Notes: a model not told the origin generated them from the sequence alone. Counted from the stretch's first letter, positions 39,746 to 52,800 are shown. The stretch is 64,000 nucleotides of DNA from Onchidella celtica (GCA_963931925.1 OZ007569.1:49720101-49784100); one strand, 5' to 3'. Made by a program: numbers and translations.

Positions 39746-42339
39746 GAGGTTTTGGAAGCCTTTTAACCGACTTTTGATTTACTGATTATTGAGATATACA
39801 AAAAATAGAAAATATCCTTCATCAATTGGCTGTTCCAGTTCGTACATGTACCTTTAACATATCGGTGACTTTCCCGCGATTGGTGTGCTGTGGTCAGCTA
39901 TGTAGTGTCGGCGCTTGTGAGAAACAAACGCAAATCCCCCCTCACACATCTGAAGCCTGTTTCTCTGTGTTTGAGACGTATTTATGCTGGACTCAATCCT
40001 TTTTCTACAAAATAGAAAAACATGGGGGGGGGGGGGGGGGGAAAGGCCTGTGGAGGGAGAAGGTACGTCTTTCCAGAGGGGAGAATAGATGTTCTGGTGT
40101 TATCCAGAAAGCGTTGTAGCCTTCTTGTTTGAAAATGACCAGACCCTCGATGCAGTGCTGGAAATCTGGCAGTTCTTCTTGCAAACGCCTGAGCGTCGCA
40201 TGTGCATGACTTTGCAAAGTTGAGGGAAGTGAACGATTCGCCCCTGTTTTCCACAAATCCAGCTCGACGGGGAAAAAACGACAGGATCTACTTTGTCTTT
40301 ACTACATTATCTTTTTACAGTTCACTAAGCTTGGCAAAAATTTTTAATATGTAGGCAGCTTGTGTATTCTCTCTCCAGGCTGGCATGCTGAGTCTTACGG
40401 CTTAAAAAAAAAAAAAAAAACGCACTGATTCAAACAGCTCCAGAAAGCGTCAAAGACAGTTACTTAATGACAAGCAGCGGACCTCAGAAGAAGTCACTCA
40501 AATCTTTCAGCCCTCTTAATATGAACGGCGATAGGGTCAGAAACCTCTGTTTTTATGAAGCCTATGAAGCTCTGATGGGTGTTTCATCTGTTGCAACTGA
40601 AATTATATTGGTCATCGTATGGCTTTCTCTCTAAATTATAAAGTAATCCTTCACCTACTGTCATTTAGATGATATTCAAGCAATTTGTTGAATGGTCAAG
40701 GAAGTTGAGCAGGATGTACTTGACAGGATTTTTTTCTAACAGTGGGTATAAATAATATTATGATACGGTTGTAAACTAAAAGAAGTCAAGATGTGCAAAA
40801 CTGCAATTCCTAGTTAGGATGTGCTTTCGGAAATTTGGCAGAACGCACCTGTTGCGCTGTAAAGCACACTGGCATGAAACTCAATCAATTAGTGAACGTG
40901 TTTATGATGTAAGGAAGACGGCAAACAATTCTCAGTATCTGTCGACAGAAGTATTACTTTTTGCTTCCACGCGGGAAGATGGCAACATAGTTTCATACAT
41001 TTCATTTAATCGTTCGATTGATTGATGTGCATAAGTAAAGTGTTGAAGTGTTAAAAGGTGCGGTTCACAGTGGAGTCTGAAAACGAATAGTGACCAGAAT
41101 ATGAATATCGTCCGATGCTCTTGGATTACCGAGTGGTTTTGTGAAATTTGAGTGCGATGCATTTGGAGAGAGAAAAGTAAGCAGTTTTAGCTGTAAATAA
41201 TTTGTTCTTATGGCTAGTTCTTTGCTCACACGGTGAAGGTTCACCTGAGTTGTCTTCACGTGACGAAGGTTACTCATGCAGTGCAGCTCTTCCTCTTGTC
41301 AGTGCTGTTGTTTCTCTGGATTGTTATCTCCCCTTTAGTTCAATAAAAATGGTTGTTGTTCTTTAAGTTTTAGGTTAGTTGTTTTAGCTGGTGGTCGGAT
41401 GGGTGCGAAGAAAAAGTTGTGATTTTTGTTTTTTGGTGTAGTGCTTAAACAGCCTTTAATATTGGACAAAGACAATGATATTATAGCCTATTGGAGATTG
41501 ACTGCACCTGTTGACAGGAGTTGCTGAATTCGGTGCAGGATATCGTCCCAGCACCTGCTGTGTTTACAACTCCCAGTTCATCATTGACGCATAGGTCAGC
41601 GCAATATCTGACCAATGCATAGCATTGGCTGCCACGTTATATCAAGATCTACTGAGATATAACGGCCATTCCAGAGCACTGTTGCTACCAGTAATGCTTC
41701 GACGGCGTGCAACACTGATTCAAGGTGATTGTGTTTTTGTTGTTGTTGTTGTTTTCTGATCACGACAAAAATTCGTCATTGTCTTTCTTTCTCTGGAGGA
41801 ATTTGGATTTATTTTTCCTTCATTGAAAATTGCCCGATATAAAGAAAAAGCGTGATATTAATTATGAAAGAGTTTACAGATGGCATGTTTCTATATATAT
41901 TTTGGTAACTCGAAACTTTGGTCACCTAAGGCGCGGGAACCGCATCACACTCAGGCTTCAAACTTTGCACAACAGCATAATATTATCAATGCGAAATTAA
42001 CATGGGCTATATTAGAAATTATGAAATGTTCAGGCTTCTACGTTTCATTTTTCATTGTTTCGGCATCATTTAGATTTATTTCGAGTCATGGTTCGCCATT
42101 TTAAGGTGATCTATTTTTAGTACCGTGACGCAATTCCCCTCATCGTTCATTCGCTGAAGGAAGCAAATTGTGGATTAACGAAAACATGGATGGCCCGTAA
42201 ACTTTACCGAAAAATGGTAAACAAATTCCAGTCCAAAGTAGGCGCGGAATCCGAGTCGATACTGATTCTGTCATTGTATTGTTTTGTCTGTGGAAGGAAC
42301 TTTACTTTGTGTACTAGATCTAGATCATTATAAGTAATA
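39746..42339. other. non-coding, no gene seen
   Basis: No gene is supported. Poly-G lies at 40024-40040 and poly-A at 40404-40420. Confidence 0.45.
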
Positions 42340-42378
42340 AAGATATTTCTCCCGGACAGGGCCGGGTAACTCAGCTAG
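42340..42378 (+). mobile_element. Helitron 3' terminus
   Basis: CCCGG-ACAGGG-CCGGG forms a 5-bp stem hairpin (about 42353-42366) followed by TAACTCAG and CTAG (42375-42378), then a host T. Hairpin, short spacer and CTRR|T match a Helitron 3' end in + orientation. The 5' end could not be located, so the element length is unknown. Confidence 0.6.
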
Positions 42379-42417
42379 TTTATATATATATGAAGATGTA
42401 GAAATGAAGACGACGCA

Positions 42418-43066
42418 CTAATGACCAGAAATTCGTTTGTTAAAGGTCTTGGGAACTTTACCTTGGATACCAATAATTTTGTTCTCAGCGACTTGCTTTC
42501 GAATCATGTGAAGGGGGAAATTTATGCAGCCAAAACTTACGCCTGTGTTGCAGAAAATAAGTCGGCAAAAGAAGGAAGTTACAGTTAGGGTGAATTTGAC
42601 CAAGATAGTAACTAAACATTGATTGTCTGTTGCCAAGACTAGCCAATACCAAATATCTTACATCATACTTCACGAGCAAGGCTTTTACCATGTCTGGCCG
42701 CACTGAAGCACAGATCTGATCATAATTATTCAAATTTCTGAATTTGTATTATCGGGGAAAGAAACCGTCGTCCAAGACAAATGGCTTTGGTCTGTTGTGC
42801 GGCGAAATATCGCTCTTCGAGGAGGCCAGGAGTTCCGGAAACAAGGCGTTTATGTGTTGATTGTAACTGGTCATCGTAGGGTCTGCCTTTAAACAGATCC
42901 TGAAGGTGTCGACAACAGTCAATAATGGAGGTACCAATGGGGTTTTATCCAATAAGGAAAGTGTGTGAAATGATGCCGGAACGAACATTATTTTGTCGTT
43001 TACGTCAAATCTATGACCTATATGTCTGTCATCTTGTCCTTTCCACGGAGCCCATTTGATGAACAT
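42418..43066 (-). pseudogene. unrecognised decayed coding sequence
   Basis: Two - strand frames (43066-42749 and 42733-42485) are in the same phase and are separated only by one TAA at 42749-42751. Read together they give a protein-like stretch of about 190 residues, with segments such as WAPWKGQDDRHIGHRFDVND, TSYNQHINALFPELLASS and RPDMVKALLVKYDVRYLVLA. Near 42600 a third frame may take over. I do not recognise the family. It could be a decayed transposon product, a retrocopy, or chance. Confidence 0.3.
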
Positions 43067-44159
43067 TGTGGAAGTGAGCCGTCTTAATAACCAAACCTGG
43101 AACCTCCATACTTATGCCTTATGTGCAATAGGTTCTTTCTGCTCTGTTGTATTATGCTATATTTTGCGTGTTTGGTTATGATATTGTATTGTATAATTTT
43201 ATGCTGTGTTGCGTTATGTTATGTTTTGTTATGTTGTTATGTTAAATTGTATATCTGCTGTTTATTAAAGTAAAAGTACAATATTATTGAACTGTTTGTA
43301 ATTGTGTATGTCCTATTGTTATCCGTGCACTATTTAAGAGTCGTTCACCAGAGTTTCTTACGTAACAAAAATTTAACAGCCTCCTGGCCTGCCAGCACGA
43401 TTGTCATGTGAAATGTTTTGTTTGCTTTTGTTTTAAACCCCACTAGTTTTATTGATAAGGCTGACCCACTATTCTCTCAACACTGGCGATGGTCCCTGAT
43501 CTTCCACGCCAACTTAAGGCCATCTGGTACCTCGTGAGACCATGGAATGTGTTTTAAATCAGGACTTGATCGTGATAACGAACATGATGGGAATAGAAAA
43601 GGAAGAAGAAAAAAATACACACGCACGCAAACGGTCTCTGCACTGCTGCACGTTTAGTCCCAAAAAGTCGGGAATTTGAATCAGTTCGTCAATGTTGCAT
43701 AATAATATGCTTCTTCTGTCAGAGATGTGAGCATCTAGACGTACTCAGAGAAGAGCTGGACTTACTGTGTTACGGTGATGGTGTTGCATTTTTCAAACAG
43801 CATGGCGTACTGTTGTGTTTTGAGACATTTTGAATGCAGCGTTTCTTTTCCGAGACACCTTTGCTGGATAGGAATGATAAGTACTTGATGCGCCTTGTTG
43901 TCATTTTTTTTTTTTTAGATAACAGCGGTGGCGTGGGCTGGTGTAGAAATGTGTTTTAGATTTTTTTATGATCTGTGCTGGTTTCCTCCATTATCTTTCC
44001 ATGTGTGGAATAGCCGCGGCCATGCTGGCGCTCCGTAAAACCTGAAAGTAAACGACCAATGTTAGATTCGTAACAACAGAACCAGATTTCTCATAGATGA
44101 TCTCAGCGAGACCAGTTAATTGTGTTCCATATTGTGTGCAAATATTAGTAGTCATAGAC
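43067..44159. other. non-coding, no gene seen
   Basis: No gene is supported. A TTATGTTATGTTTTGTTATG-type degenerate pentamer tract lies at about 43143-43252, and poly-T near 43908. Confidence 0.45.
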
Positions 44160-44277
44160 ATGGAGGAACTGAGCGGAATTTTCCGTGTAAGGCATGATCA
44201 AAATACATCTTCTGCAAGTAGACGCGGGAGGAATTCCACACGAGGTGCGATGCCCATGGAAGTAGATCATAGCAATG
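44160..44277 (+). CDS. candidate alternative first exon of the PRKD homologue
   Basis: ATG at 44160 opens 39 codons plus one base ending AATG|GTAGGT, a usable donor. The peptide begins MEELSGIFRVRHDQNTSSAS and continues with a basic, Ser/Thr-rich stretch and MEVDHSN. It leaves splice phase 1, the phase required by the C1a exon at 49721, so it would join without a frame change. If real, it would give a PKD protein whose N-terminus lacks the ubiquitin-like domain normally preceding C1a. Phase agreement happens by chance one time in three and the peptide has no family match, so this is only a candidate. The frame is open upstream to 44097. Confidence 0.33.
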
Positions 44278-45025
44278 GTAGGTTACACTCCTTCACTGGT
44301 TGTGGTGGCGGCAAAGTTTCTATGCACTTGGCTCAGTCTTCGTATTCATGTTTGAACTGACGTTTTGTGTACTTGTTCCTTTTTAAGTAAACGTAATATT
44401 TGCTTGTGCCACTAACGGGAAATTGCTGGATTTCTTGCAATTACTCTATTAGTTGATAATTCAAAAGAAAACAAAGAAGATAATACTCGAAAGAAACACT
44501 TTTATGCTACATTGCCAGTAAAAAAACAAAGGAATGGGACAGTTTTGAAAGAATTAAAAACCAGTTTTGAGATGTGGTAGATACCTGACCGTATTAAATA
44601 TTTAACATAATTATGTCACATTTCATATATCAAAATGATAACACGGTGGATGTCGAAACATTTTCAAAGTATTGTCATTTGTGAAACTATGGTGTGACGC
44701 ATTTAATACAGACGTGGAACATGTACAGAATGAACATTTATCGGTTGTGCTGGTGCTGTGAACGGGAAGGTGATACCACATTGTTATGGTTCCTGATCAT
44801 TTCCATCCATCCTTCTGTTGTCTTCTCTCTCTCTTTTCCAGCGCGCATTAAATTTACCTCCTTTCCCCATTGTCCTCTCTTATTAAATCTTGTTCTCATC
44901 ATTTGTATTTCCCCCTCATGTTTGACTGGTTTCAGCCGTTATACTCGGTGCAGCTTTTGTTGGCTTCCCCAGCATCTGGGTATTCCCAGTTCCTCCGCCA
45001 ATTGTTTTGTTTTTCTGACCTGATA

Positions 45026-45194
45026 AAGCTGTGTTCTCATGTATACGGAAACGGAAACGTCAAAAATCCATCAAGTGGTGAATTAGAAAGAATATTTCAG
45101 TACGCTGTTTCCGTACACATGGAAACACTCTTTCTTTTTACTATATGATGAATTTTTTGCCGTTTCCTTTTCCTTACACATGAGAACTCAGCTT
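45026..45194. mobile_element. palindromic MITE, copy 1 (169 bp)
   Basis: The left end is AAGCTGTGTTCTCATGTATACGG... (45026-45059), and the reverse complement of the right end reads AAGCTGAGTTCTCATGTGTAAGG... (45161-45194). The terminal inverted repeats are therefore about 34 bases with a few mismatches. A second inner inverted copy (GTTTCCGTACACATGGAAAC at 45099-45118) makes it a nested foldback. The core contains GACGTCAAAAATCC-like sequence shared with copy 2 at 52592. Confidence 0.7.
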
Positions 45195-46033
45195 CACTTG
45201 ACTCATAGGAGCCATGTCACACTGGATATGTTGTCGTACGACTATAGTGCACGGGCACTGAACGCAATGGCTCCAGCATTGATAGAAGGTCCGTCGTGGT
45301 GGGTCTGGGGCCATAGGGCTCGATGGTCGAGTTCAGTCGGGCGATTTGAGGTCACACGACAAACCCATCCAGTGGGACATGGCTCCAACAGTACACAAAA
45401 GTCGGGGAAGGACGCAAACGGCTTACAATAACAACGATAAAGTTTGAAAAGCGTGGTTTATTGAAACAATCGCTCAATCCATATCAGTGTATTTCTTCAC
45501 ATGAATTTAAATCTCGGGCAAATCCCAGAAATGATGTTAATTAGTGCATGATAGAAATGGTTGTATGGTTTTGTTTTAACTACTTTTTTGGCTTCTCTTT
45601 AAAAAAAAATTCCCAGACTTCAAAAAGCCAGACAAGACACTACACTGCAGCTGTGCACTCTGCCATAACATAAAATTTCATCATGAACTAACGCATCGTG
45701 GCTTGCTTAATTGGACTTCCTTTGCGCAGATAATTTTTTTTCTTGTCTGTATGTGTTTGTTTGTTGTTGTTGTTGTTTTCATTAATTGGTCTGATCGACA
45801 GAAAAAAAAAATCAAAATGATAATACTGCAGCTAATAATAAAAAGTATGGTTAAATGGAGGAGAGACAACCGGAGCCTCTCTAGTGAAAACTAGAAGTTT
45901 GCAGAATGAGAAATACGGTCCCGATCTTCCTAAGGAATTTTGCGAATGTTTTTATTCATAATTATAGTTTATTCAACTGTTTATTTCTTGTTTTGTCCAC
46001 GTTTTACTAATGTAAAAGTTATTTGCTTTGTTT

Positions 46034-46056
46034 GTGTGTGTGTGTGTGTGTGTGTG
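46034..46056. repeat. (GT)n microsatellite
   Basis: About eleven GT repeats. Confidence 0.9.
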
Positions 46057-49000
46057 GTGTATTTCTTTCACTTCGCTATTGTTTTTCTTTTAAATTTCAA
46101 ATACACTTGCCGGCTAGTTCGAATTAAATACACTCGAAGAGTTCTGTAAAATTTCCTGTGTTCAGAGATGTTATGAAAATTGTCTTTAACCCTTTTTGGT
46201 CGAACTTAAAATGGTGCAAAAGATAAACTCATAACTTTTTCTTTTTTTTTTAATTAGAGGGAGGAGGAGGTGAGGGGTGCCTCAGTCGAGATGAAGTGCC
46301 ACTGATCTAGAATAATATGCGAACAACGGGAGTTAAATTGTTCAATGGTGTGGAAATATGGTTTATCGACAAAGCAGAATGCAAAGACCTGCAGACATGA
46401 GGCAAAGTTATTGACTATGACCAAAGAACTATGCAGTGTGTACTGGCCCCATTGAAGATCATTCCAACATTAACTTAGCTACATGGCAAGATTCAAACAG
46501 CCACTGTGAGTGAAATCTCTCTCGCAGCAATTCCAACATTAACAGCCACATGGTAGTGTGACCGAATAGAAGATACTACAATGATTCACATAATCATTCT
46601 GTCCTGCTCTGTCCTCGCTTCACCCAGGGTTTGAACCATCCTTCCGGTCGGAAGCAAATGGTGTACATCGAACTGGATGTCAGTATAGAGTTTGGAACCG
46701 GTGATCAGAACTCTTCCTTGAATTCAGTTATATGCATATTTTGCGGGTTATTCCTCGATCTCGCAGAATAGTATGCTCTGACATAGCCATGAAGATATAC
46801 AACTATATTTCACTTCTTAATGTCAAATTTGAGAAAAATCCGTTCAAGCGTTATCGAGTCTATTCGTTACAAAGGGGTTTTCTTGTATTTTTTGTTTTCC
46901 TCGAGTTTCCACAATGGGCATTGAAAAAAAAATGGGCATGCTGGCACTGGAGAAAGACGGTGTGTCCATAGTGAATTCGTGAAAGCAAACGATACGTTTT
47001 TTTAAAGAATAAAATTTTGAGGGTGATCCTAATGTGTGTGGATCACAATCACATTCACATTCACAGGTTGGTGACCACTTTAGATCGTACCATTTTCATC
47101 AGGTGAGATGTGTACAAAATTGAAGAGATTAGCTTAAGAACAAGGAAGAATCATATTTTGCCCAAACTAGAACTGCGCATCAGTGGAAACTAAGTGAAAA
47201 AGGCTATCTGTCTACAGTAATATCATCGTTTCATCATTAACCAACGCTGAGAAAGTTTGATATGAAAGCGGGCCATAGCAATGCTAGAACAAGTCCAAAG
47301 TTTTTTGGCTTTTCCTCGAAATGACTTGAATGTGACTTAACCCTGGTCTTGAATTAACCTCTTGAGTTAATACAGTCAGCAAGCTCACTGTTGTTGTCGC
47401 GATGTGGGTTACATGGGGATATTTCGACTGACACTCTTTCGAGGTCCGCTCCCACAATCGACGAACACACAAAAATAAATACTTGCACTCTAAAAACTAA
47501 ATAAATCAATTGCTTTCAATTTTAGCAGAACTGTAGGGCAGTTTAATTACAGGAATTAATGTAACAAATATAATTATAAATATAAATATCAATTCAAAGG
47601 CAACTGAATCTAACTAATGGAACTACAGCTTTTATAAAGACTAACGTATTCAATCTAACTACTTGCAGGTCATATGAGTTATATGGCAAAAAGAATCCGC
47701 GCACGTGGCGACGGATCTAACAGTTTAAATTCTATTAATTCAATGAGACATGTTAGGATATGGACATTTCCTCTAGACACGCCATGGAGAATGCTTGTAC
47801 AACCATGCGTTGTCTGGCGGTAGCTCTGAAACTGTCTTCAAAAGTAAGTAGAACGGTTCACTTTCATCATTACAAATTAGTATGGACTCTCACCATGCGG
47901 CCCTCACTGGGAGTGAGAGCGCTGGATGTAAACGCTGTGGGTTTATATCAAACCAAGTAGCTTAGGCTCTGGAGCTTTAAATCAGGCTCCTCACAATGGA
48001 CTGCTCAACTGCGTCTCTATGTCTCTCATCTGGCTGAGGACTATCGCCGTCCACCTCGTAAATGGATTTTCTACATGTGGCCCAGAACTAAGTTCTGTAT
48101 GGCCTTAAATACTGGACTGCATCTGCAGCTTACCGTCTAATTCCTGGATTGTGATTGGTGCAACCACTTCTAGCTCAGCTGCCGAACTGAGTTATTTTAA
48201 GTAACAGCCCTACGCAACGACCTTGGGTCGACATCAAAGGTCGAATCACTCAATACAATATAATGTAATTTTATAGCAATAAATTCTTAACATGTTCAAA
48301 ACCCCGAGCTTTTACTCTGGATCACGGTATTTTCTGTACGTCAACAGACGTCTCAATAACATTTAATTCCTACTCACCCCTTCCCTCTCTACTAAACCTA
48401 GTTCAAAACACGAGATATAAAAAGTGCTCAGTCATGCACACCTACGCTGTCCGTCTATCCTTCCCCACACCTTCTGTCTATCTTTTAGGAAAAAAAACTG
48501 TTCAAAACAAATTGTTTACGAGACCAAGTTATGCTGGCTCGCACAATAATTACGTTTGTAAAAATTACTCACTGCTCTCTCACAAAAATTTAGTCAGTGG
48601 AAACATTTATGAATTAAATCTGTTCTTGACAGTTGTAAATACTTTATCCATCACAGCTAACAGTGTCGCCGATAATAGTTTTATCGGATTGTCTAATCGA
48701 ACTGCCAGCATTTGAGATGCACATGTTGTTCCGGATTCTTTCTTCAAGCATAGATTTATTTCGATTTTCTTTTTCTTTAAATGTATGACATGTTTTCAAT
48801 CAAAGGCGGCAGATCGATGGTTCATAACGGAATGACTCACCAAGCATATTACCGAGAAGAGGCCATCAGGAGAAGCCCTTCAGAATGATATTTGAAAGCT
48901 CTTTGGATGGAGATAGAATAAAAAAGTTAAGGAGATCTGAATGGGCGTTTAGAAACTGTTTTATTGCAATATGGCTGGGCTGTGTTGATCACTGGATTGC

Positions 49001-49394
49001 ATGTGTGTACATTGTGTGGAAGATTATTACTATGGATTATTATCCCATGCTCATAATCGTCATTTTCTTTCTCATTTTACCATGTCAGAACCTTATATTC
49101 CGAATTTTTAGAAAATCGCAATGTTTATCATTAGGTGCGCCGCCGCCGCCGCCGCCCCTTACCACCACCACTGAATTAGCTGGCATTGCGTCTGTTTCAA
49201 ACTTTAATCTGCAATTAATAAGGACAACAACAACAAAAAAAGATAATCTGATTAAGATAACTGGGGGCTTTTTGAGGCTTAATCCTCCTCTTGTGTTTGA
49301 TTCGTCTGTGTCTTTCGTGGGAATTTGTGCCTGCCTGCAGCCAGCTAATTGTGTTGTTCTTTGAACAATAATAAATCTAAACTGTTATCAAATT
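46057..49394. other. non-coding, no gene seen
   Basis: No gene is supported. It includes two nearby partial copies of ATTCCAACATTAAC...CTACATGG (about 46456 and 46531). A 159-codon frame at 48885-49364 has hydrophobic then poly-Pro/Thr sequence and no known domain. If 44160-44277 is a true exon, this is its intron. Confidence 0.4.
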
Positions 49395-49522
49395 GTATGG
49401 CTGGTTGGTTAACTGCTTGATTTATTGGTTGCTTGCTTGCTTGTTCGGCTGATTGGTTGATTGGTTTGTTGGTTTGGTGGTTGGTTGGTTGGTTGAGTGG
49501 CCGGCTGGCTGGCTGGCTAGCT
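49395..49522. repeat. degenerate (TTGG)n / (GGCT)n tract
   Basis: Tetranucleotide variants TTGG, TTGC, TTGA and GGCT run for about 125 bases, about 200 bases upstream of the PKD C1a exon. Confidence 0.8.
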
Positions 49523-49720
49523 GTGCTACAGTATGCATTTCAAATCTCATCATGCGGTGATATGTAACCTGGTTAAGTAGAATTAAGTGAATGTGTTTTT
49601 ATTTTTAATGTTACTGGTAGATTGGTTCAGTGTCGATAATATTGCTTTCCAGCCAGTTTTTACGAGCAATGTTTGTTTTCCAAAACACTGACTTGGATGT
49701 TGATCTCTCTTAATTTTCAG

Positions 49721-49852
49721 AGCAAGCCACGATGGAGGAACTCCAGATCCGGCCACATTTGCTATTTGTTCACTCGTACAAATCTCCACACTTCTGTGAC
49801 TTCTGCGGTGAAATGTTGTTTGGCTTGGTCAAGCAAGGTCTCAAGTGTGACG
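49721..49852 (+). CDS. protein kinase D homologue, exon encoding first half of C1a domain
   Basis: The exon begins after TTAATTTTCAG and ends at the donor CG|GTAAAT, entering and leaving in phase 1. It encodes [20 protein letters not shown], then [20 protein letters not shown] and KCD. This matches the start of the first C1 domain of PRKD1-3, where human proteins have SATFEDFQIRPHAL at the same place. C1 ligands visible here are His (RPH), Cys-x2-Cys (CDFC) and the first Cys of the second pair. In the family this domain binds diacylglycerol or phorbol ester and brings the Ser/Thr kinase to Golgi and plasma membranes. The internal ATG at 49732 is unlikely to be the protein start, since homology continues upstream of it. 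Confidence 0.94.
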
Positions 49853-52800
49853 GTAAATATACATCATTATTTCATCCAGGGCTTGTATTTGTCTGTAGAT
49901 GTGAGGAAGAGATTTAAGTGAGGACTGGTATTACGTCAACTTAGAATGACAAGATTATAACTCTCTTCCATCAACTTTTGAGAAATTGATGATGGAAATT
50001 TCATGTGCTCATAGCTTCTAGAGATACATTTTTTTCTTTTTAGTAGTGCTTACAAATTACACGTCGAATCCGCCTGATACTTTGATACACAATGGAGAAA
50101 GCCTGTAAAAGTAGTGCGGAGTGTTTAACTTAGTTCAGCCAAAAAGTGGAGATTGAACCTTGTCATTCTAAGGGGACTATTAGAATATGAATGATCAGAT
50201 AGTCATTATTTTCTTCTTTCACGTGACATCATAAGTTTGTTTTTTTAGTTGTTGTTGTTGTTTATTGGTTTTTTTCTTGTGTTGTTGTCTTTTGCTTTAC
50301 GTTAGAAATTCCATTGTGATTAACTAATGCGATCTACTGTGAAGATGTTGAAACTTACTACAAAATATTTCTATCGCATCCAGGTGCCAGATATTTCTGT
50401 TTATCTTTGTCCATGATATGACATTGAGTATCATGTTTTTGTAAATAACTTATCCCTGGTTATGCGAGAAAGACATTTTGAAGGTTTCAGACCGTGCCCC
50501 CTTTCATTTAATCTCACAGAATCGCCGATTTCTTAAATTACTGTACTCAAAATGGCGGTAGAACATTGCATGATGGTCCCCATTTCCAATCGGTATTCCT
50601 TTTTCTGGAGGCTCCCGATGGAGACCACGCTTGGAGAGGTGAGGGGGTTGAAGAGGCAGTAAAAGAGCATCGAGGATTGGGAACATGCAAGAAATGACAT
50701 GAACAACAAACGATGATGATAAATTTACTTGTACTGGAAACGTTGTGCATTTGATTATAATCGTTCGTACGAGAAAGAAAGATGAAGCAGAGAATGGAAG
50801 GAGGTGGACGTCAGAAGATGATGGACGGAATCAAGAATGATTAGAGAAAATGGCCAGGCATTAAGAAAGAGCACACGGGGAAGAAAACAAAGAAGGGTTG
50901 TACCACATGCGGCCACAGAATTCATTTGTGAACGCTTCATTAGCACATAAAGGGGCGCTGAAATGGAAGGCATACAAGGGGGGGGGGGGGAGGGCAGAGG
51001 TAATACAGACATCCAGGAACTGCGGATCAGGGCAGGGGGGGGGGGGTTCGCTGTTCTCCCTCCCACCACTGCCCCATCCAAACAGAACCACCACCACTAC
51101 CCCTTCAGAACCAGGACTGGTCCATCGAGTTCGGTTGTTGTATTTTTTCTTCCTAACAACCCCCCCCCCCCTCCCCCAGTCTCCGAGAACATCTTTAAGC
51201 TAAGACCAGACTGACATTTGCTCCGGGGACCTCGTGATTGGGTTTCAGGCTGAAAAAAGGGGAAAGAGGTGGGGTGGGAGGGGATGACAGATGAAGAAGA
51301 GAAGGCTAGATCATAATAGCAGTGCACAAAATGGACACTGTGTCATCGCTAAAGTATCTCATGATGGAGGGCTATAATGAAAGAGAAAATGGGTGACAAA
51401 CCCAGGAGAGGCCTATTAAAAGATAGGAAGAGAGGGAGAAAAGAGTACGCAAAAGGTAACAATTAAATTAGGTTAATAATGGAAGAAGAAAAAGTAGCGC
51501 CACTGAATGTTGTGCTGCGAATGCGGGAGGAACAGAGAGGAAGAGGAGGAGGAACGTTGAAAGTGTGGGAGGATTATTTTGGGGGAGAAACATGCATCCA
51601 ATTCAGTGGGAAATTGCGCATTTTTATTGAAAATTAAAAACAAGAGAAGCTTTGAAGCACACGTTTCGTCAACCACACGGGTTGCTTTTGTTGGTCTTTG
51701 TCAGAAGAACGTGAGTGGCAATTGGGATCTGGCCGGGGGGGGGGGGGGTGGCCGGGGGGGGGATGGGAGAGAGGAGATTGTGGTAGTTTGTGTGGAAAAT
51801 AGAGATTCACAGCCCCATCCCTTTTCCACATTGGTTTTATTCTTTTTACATCCAGTCTTGAACAGCTCAGGGGGAGAGTCGTGACACTGGAAACAGTCAT
51901 TCTATCTCATAGAAGCTATTGTAGATGTCACTGATAATAATATAATGATCTATCAGTGTTGGACTTTGAGTTTTGGCATTGTGCCATAATTGCGGGATTA
52001 GGTAGTGTTCAAGCCGGCGATCCAGGATACAAGGAATTTGGAAAGGAAAAGAGCTCCGGTACAGCAAATTATGAAACTTGATACTGAAAGTGCGGTTGTG
52101 TTGTTCATTACAGTGCAAGATGTGTCCTAATATTTGTGGAACGTTAAGAAACCCGGGCACCAGTATTCCCATTACTCTGTTAAATTCTAAGAGAAAGTGG
52201 AGGCCTTGTGAGGCCTTGTGTCATCCTGGAAATTTGTAGATACTTTTTTTTATTCGGTTTTTTGTTGTTTTTTTACTTCGTGTTTCTGTCATAAGAGAAG
52301 GAGTCTCGATTATCCATCGAAACTTGAATATTGGAAATTACTTAAATGCACTTAAGTGCATCTGAATTGTTACATCTCTTGAGTGTTAAGGATGAGATGA
52401 ATCTGTTCAAGTATATTTGACCCAGAAATAATCATTTATAAATGAAGGTAAGGTAGATTTGGATCACGTAGCCAAGAAACTCTTAATAGGATTTTGTTAC
52501 CAAGTTGAGACCAGTTTCCGAAATGTTATTTTGGCCTTGTCGCCATTGAAATAGTTGTCGCGGCCTGTTTGCCATACCTACTCCTGGCGCTAAAGATGTG
52601 TTTTCATGTGTACGGAAACGGCAGCGGAGACGTCAAAAATCCTTCAAGAAGTGAAAAGAAAGAGTGTTTCCATGTGTACTCACGGTGCAGGCGAAACCCG
52701 GTTTGGCCTTTTGGCCTTAATAATCACCCCAAGGAAAAAAACAAACGTCAGGAGTCTGGAAAATGATAAATATGGTGATTAGAAAAGGCGTCCGACTCAG

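Noticed and set aside
43143-43252. TTATG pentamer-like stretch as telomeric repeat
   Set aside because: The units are irregular and do not match TTAGGG. It is ordinary degenerate low-complexity sequence.
46105-46120. CCGGCTAGTT as another Helitron end
   Set aside because: No hairpin precedes it and the surrounding sequence does not match the other ends.
48885-49364. 159-codon + strand frame
   Set aside because: It combines a hydrophobic stretch with poly-Pro and poly-Thr from simple sequence. There is no domain, no sensible splice partners and no family resemblance.
49732-49734. ATG inside the C1a exon as the start of the PKD protein
   Set aside because: The codons upstream (QAT) still align with the SAT residues of known PKDs, and a polypyrimidine tract and AG mark an internal exon.
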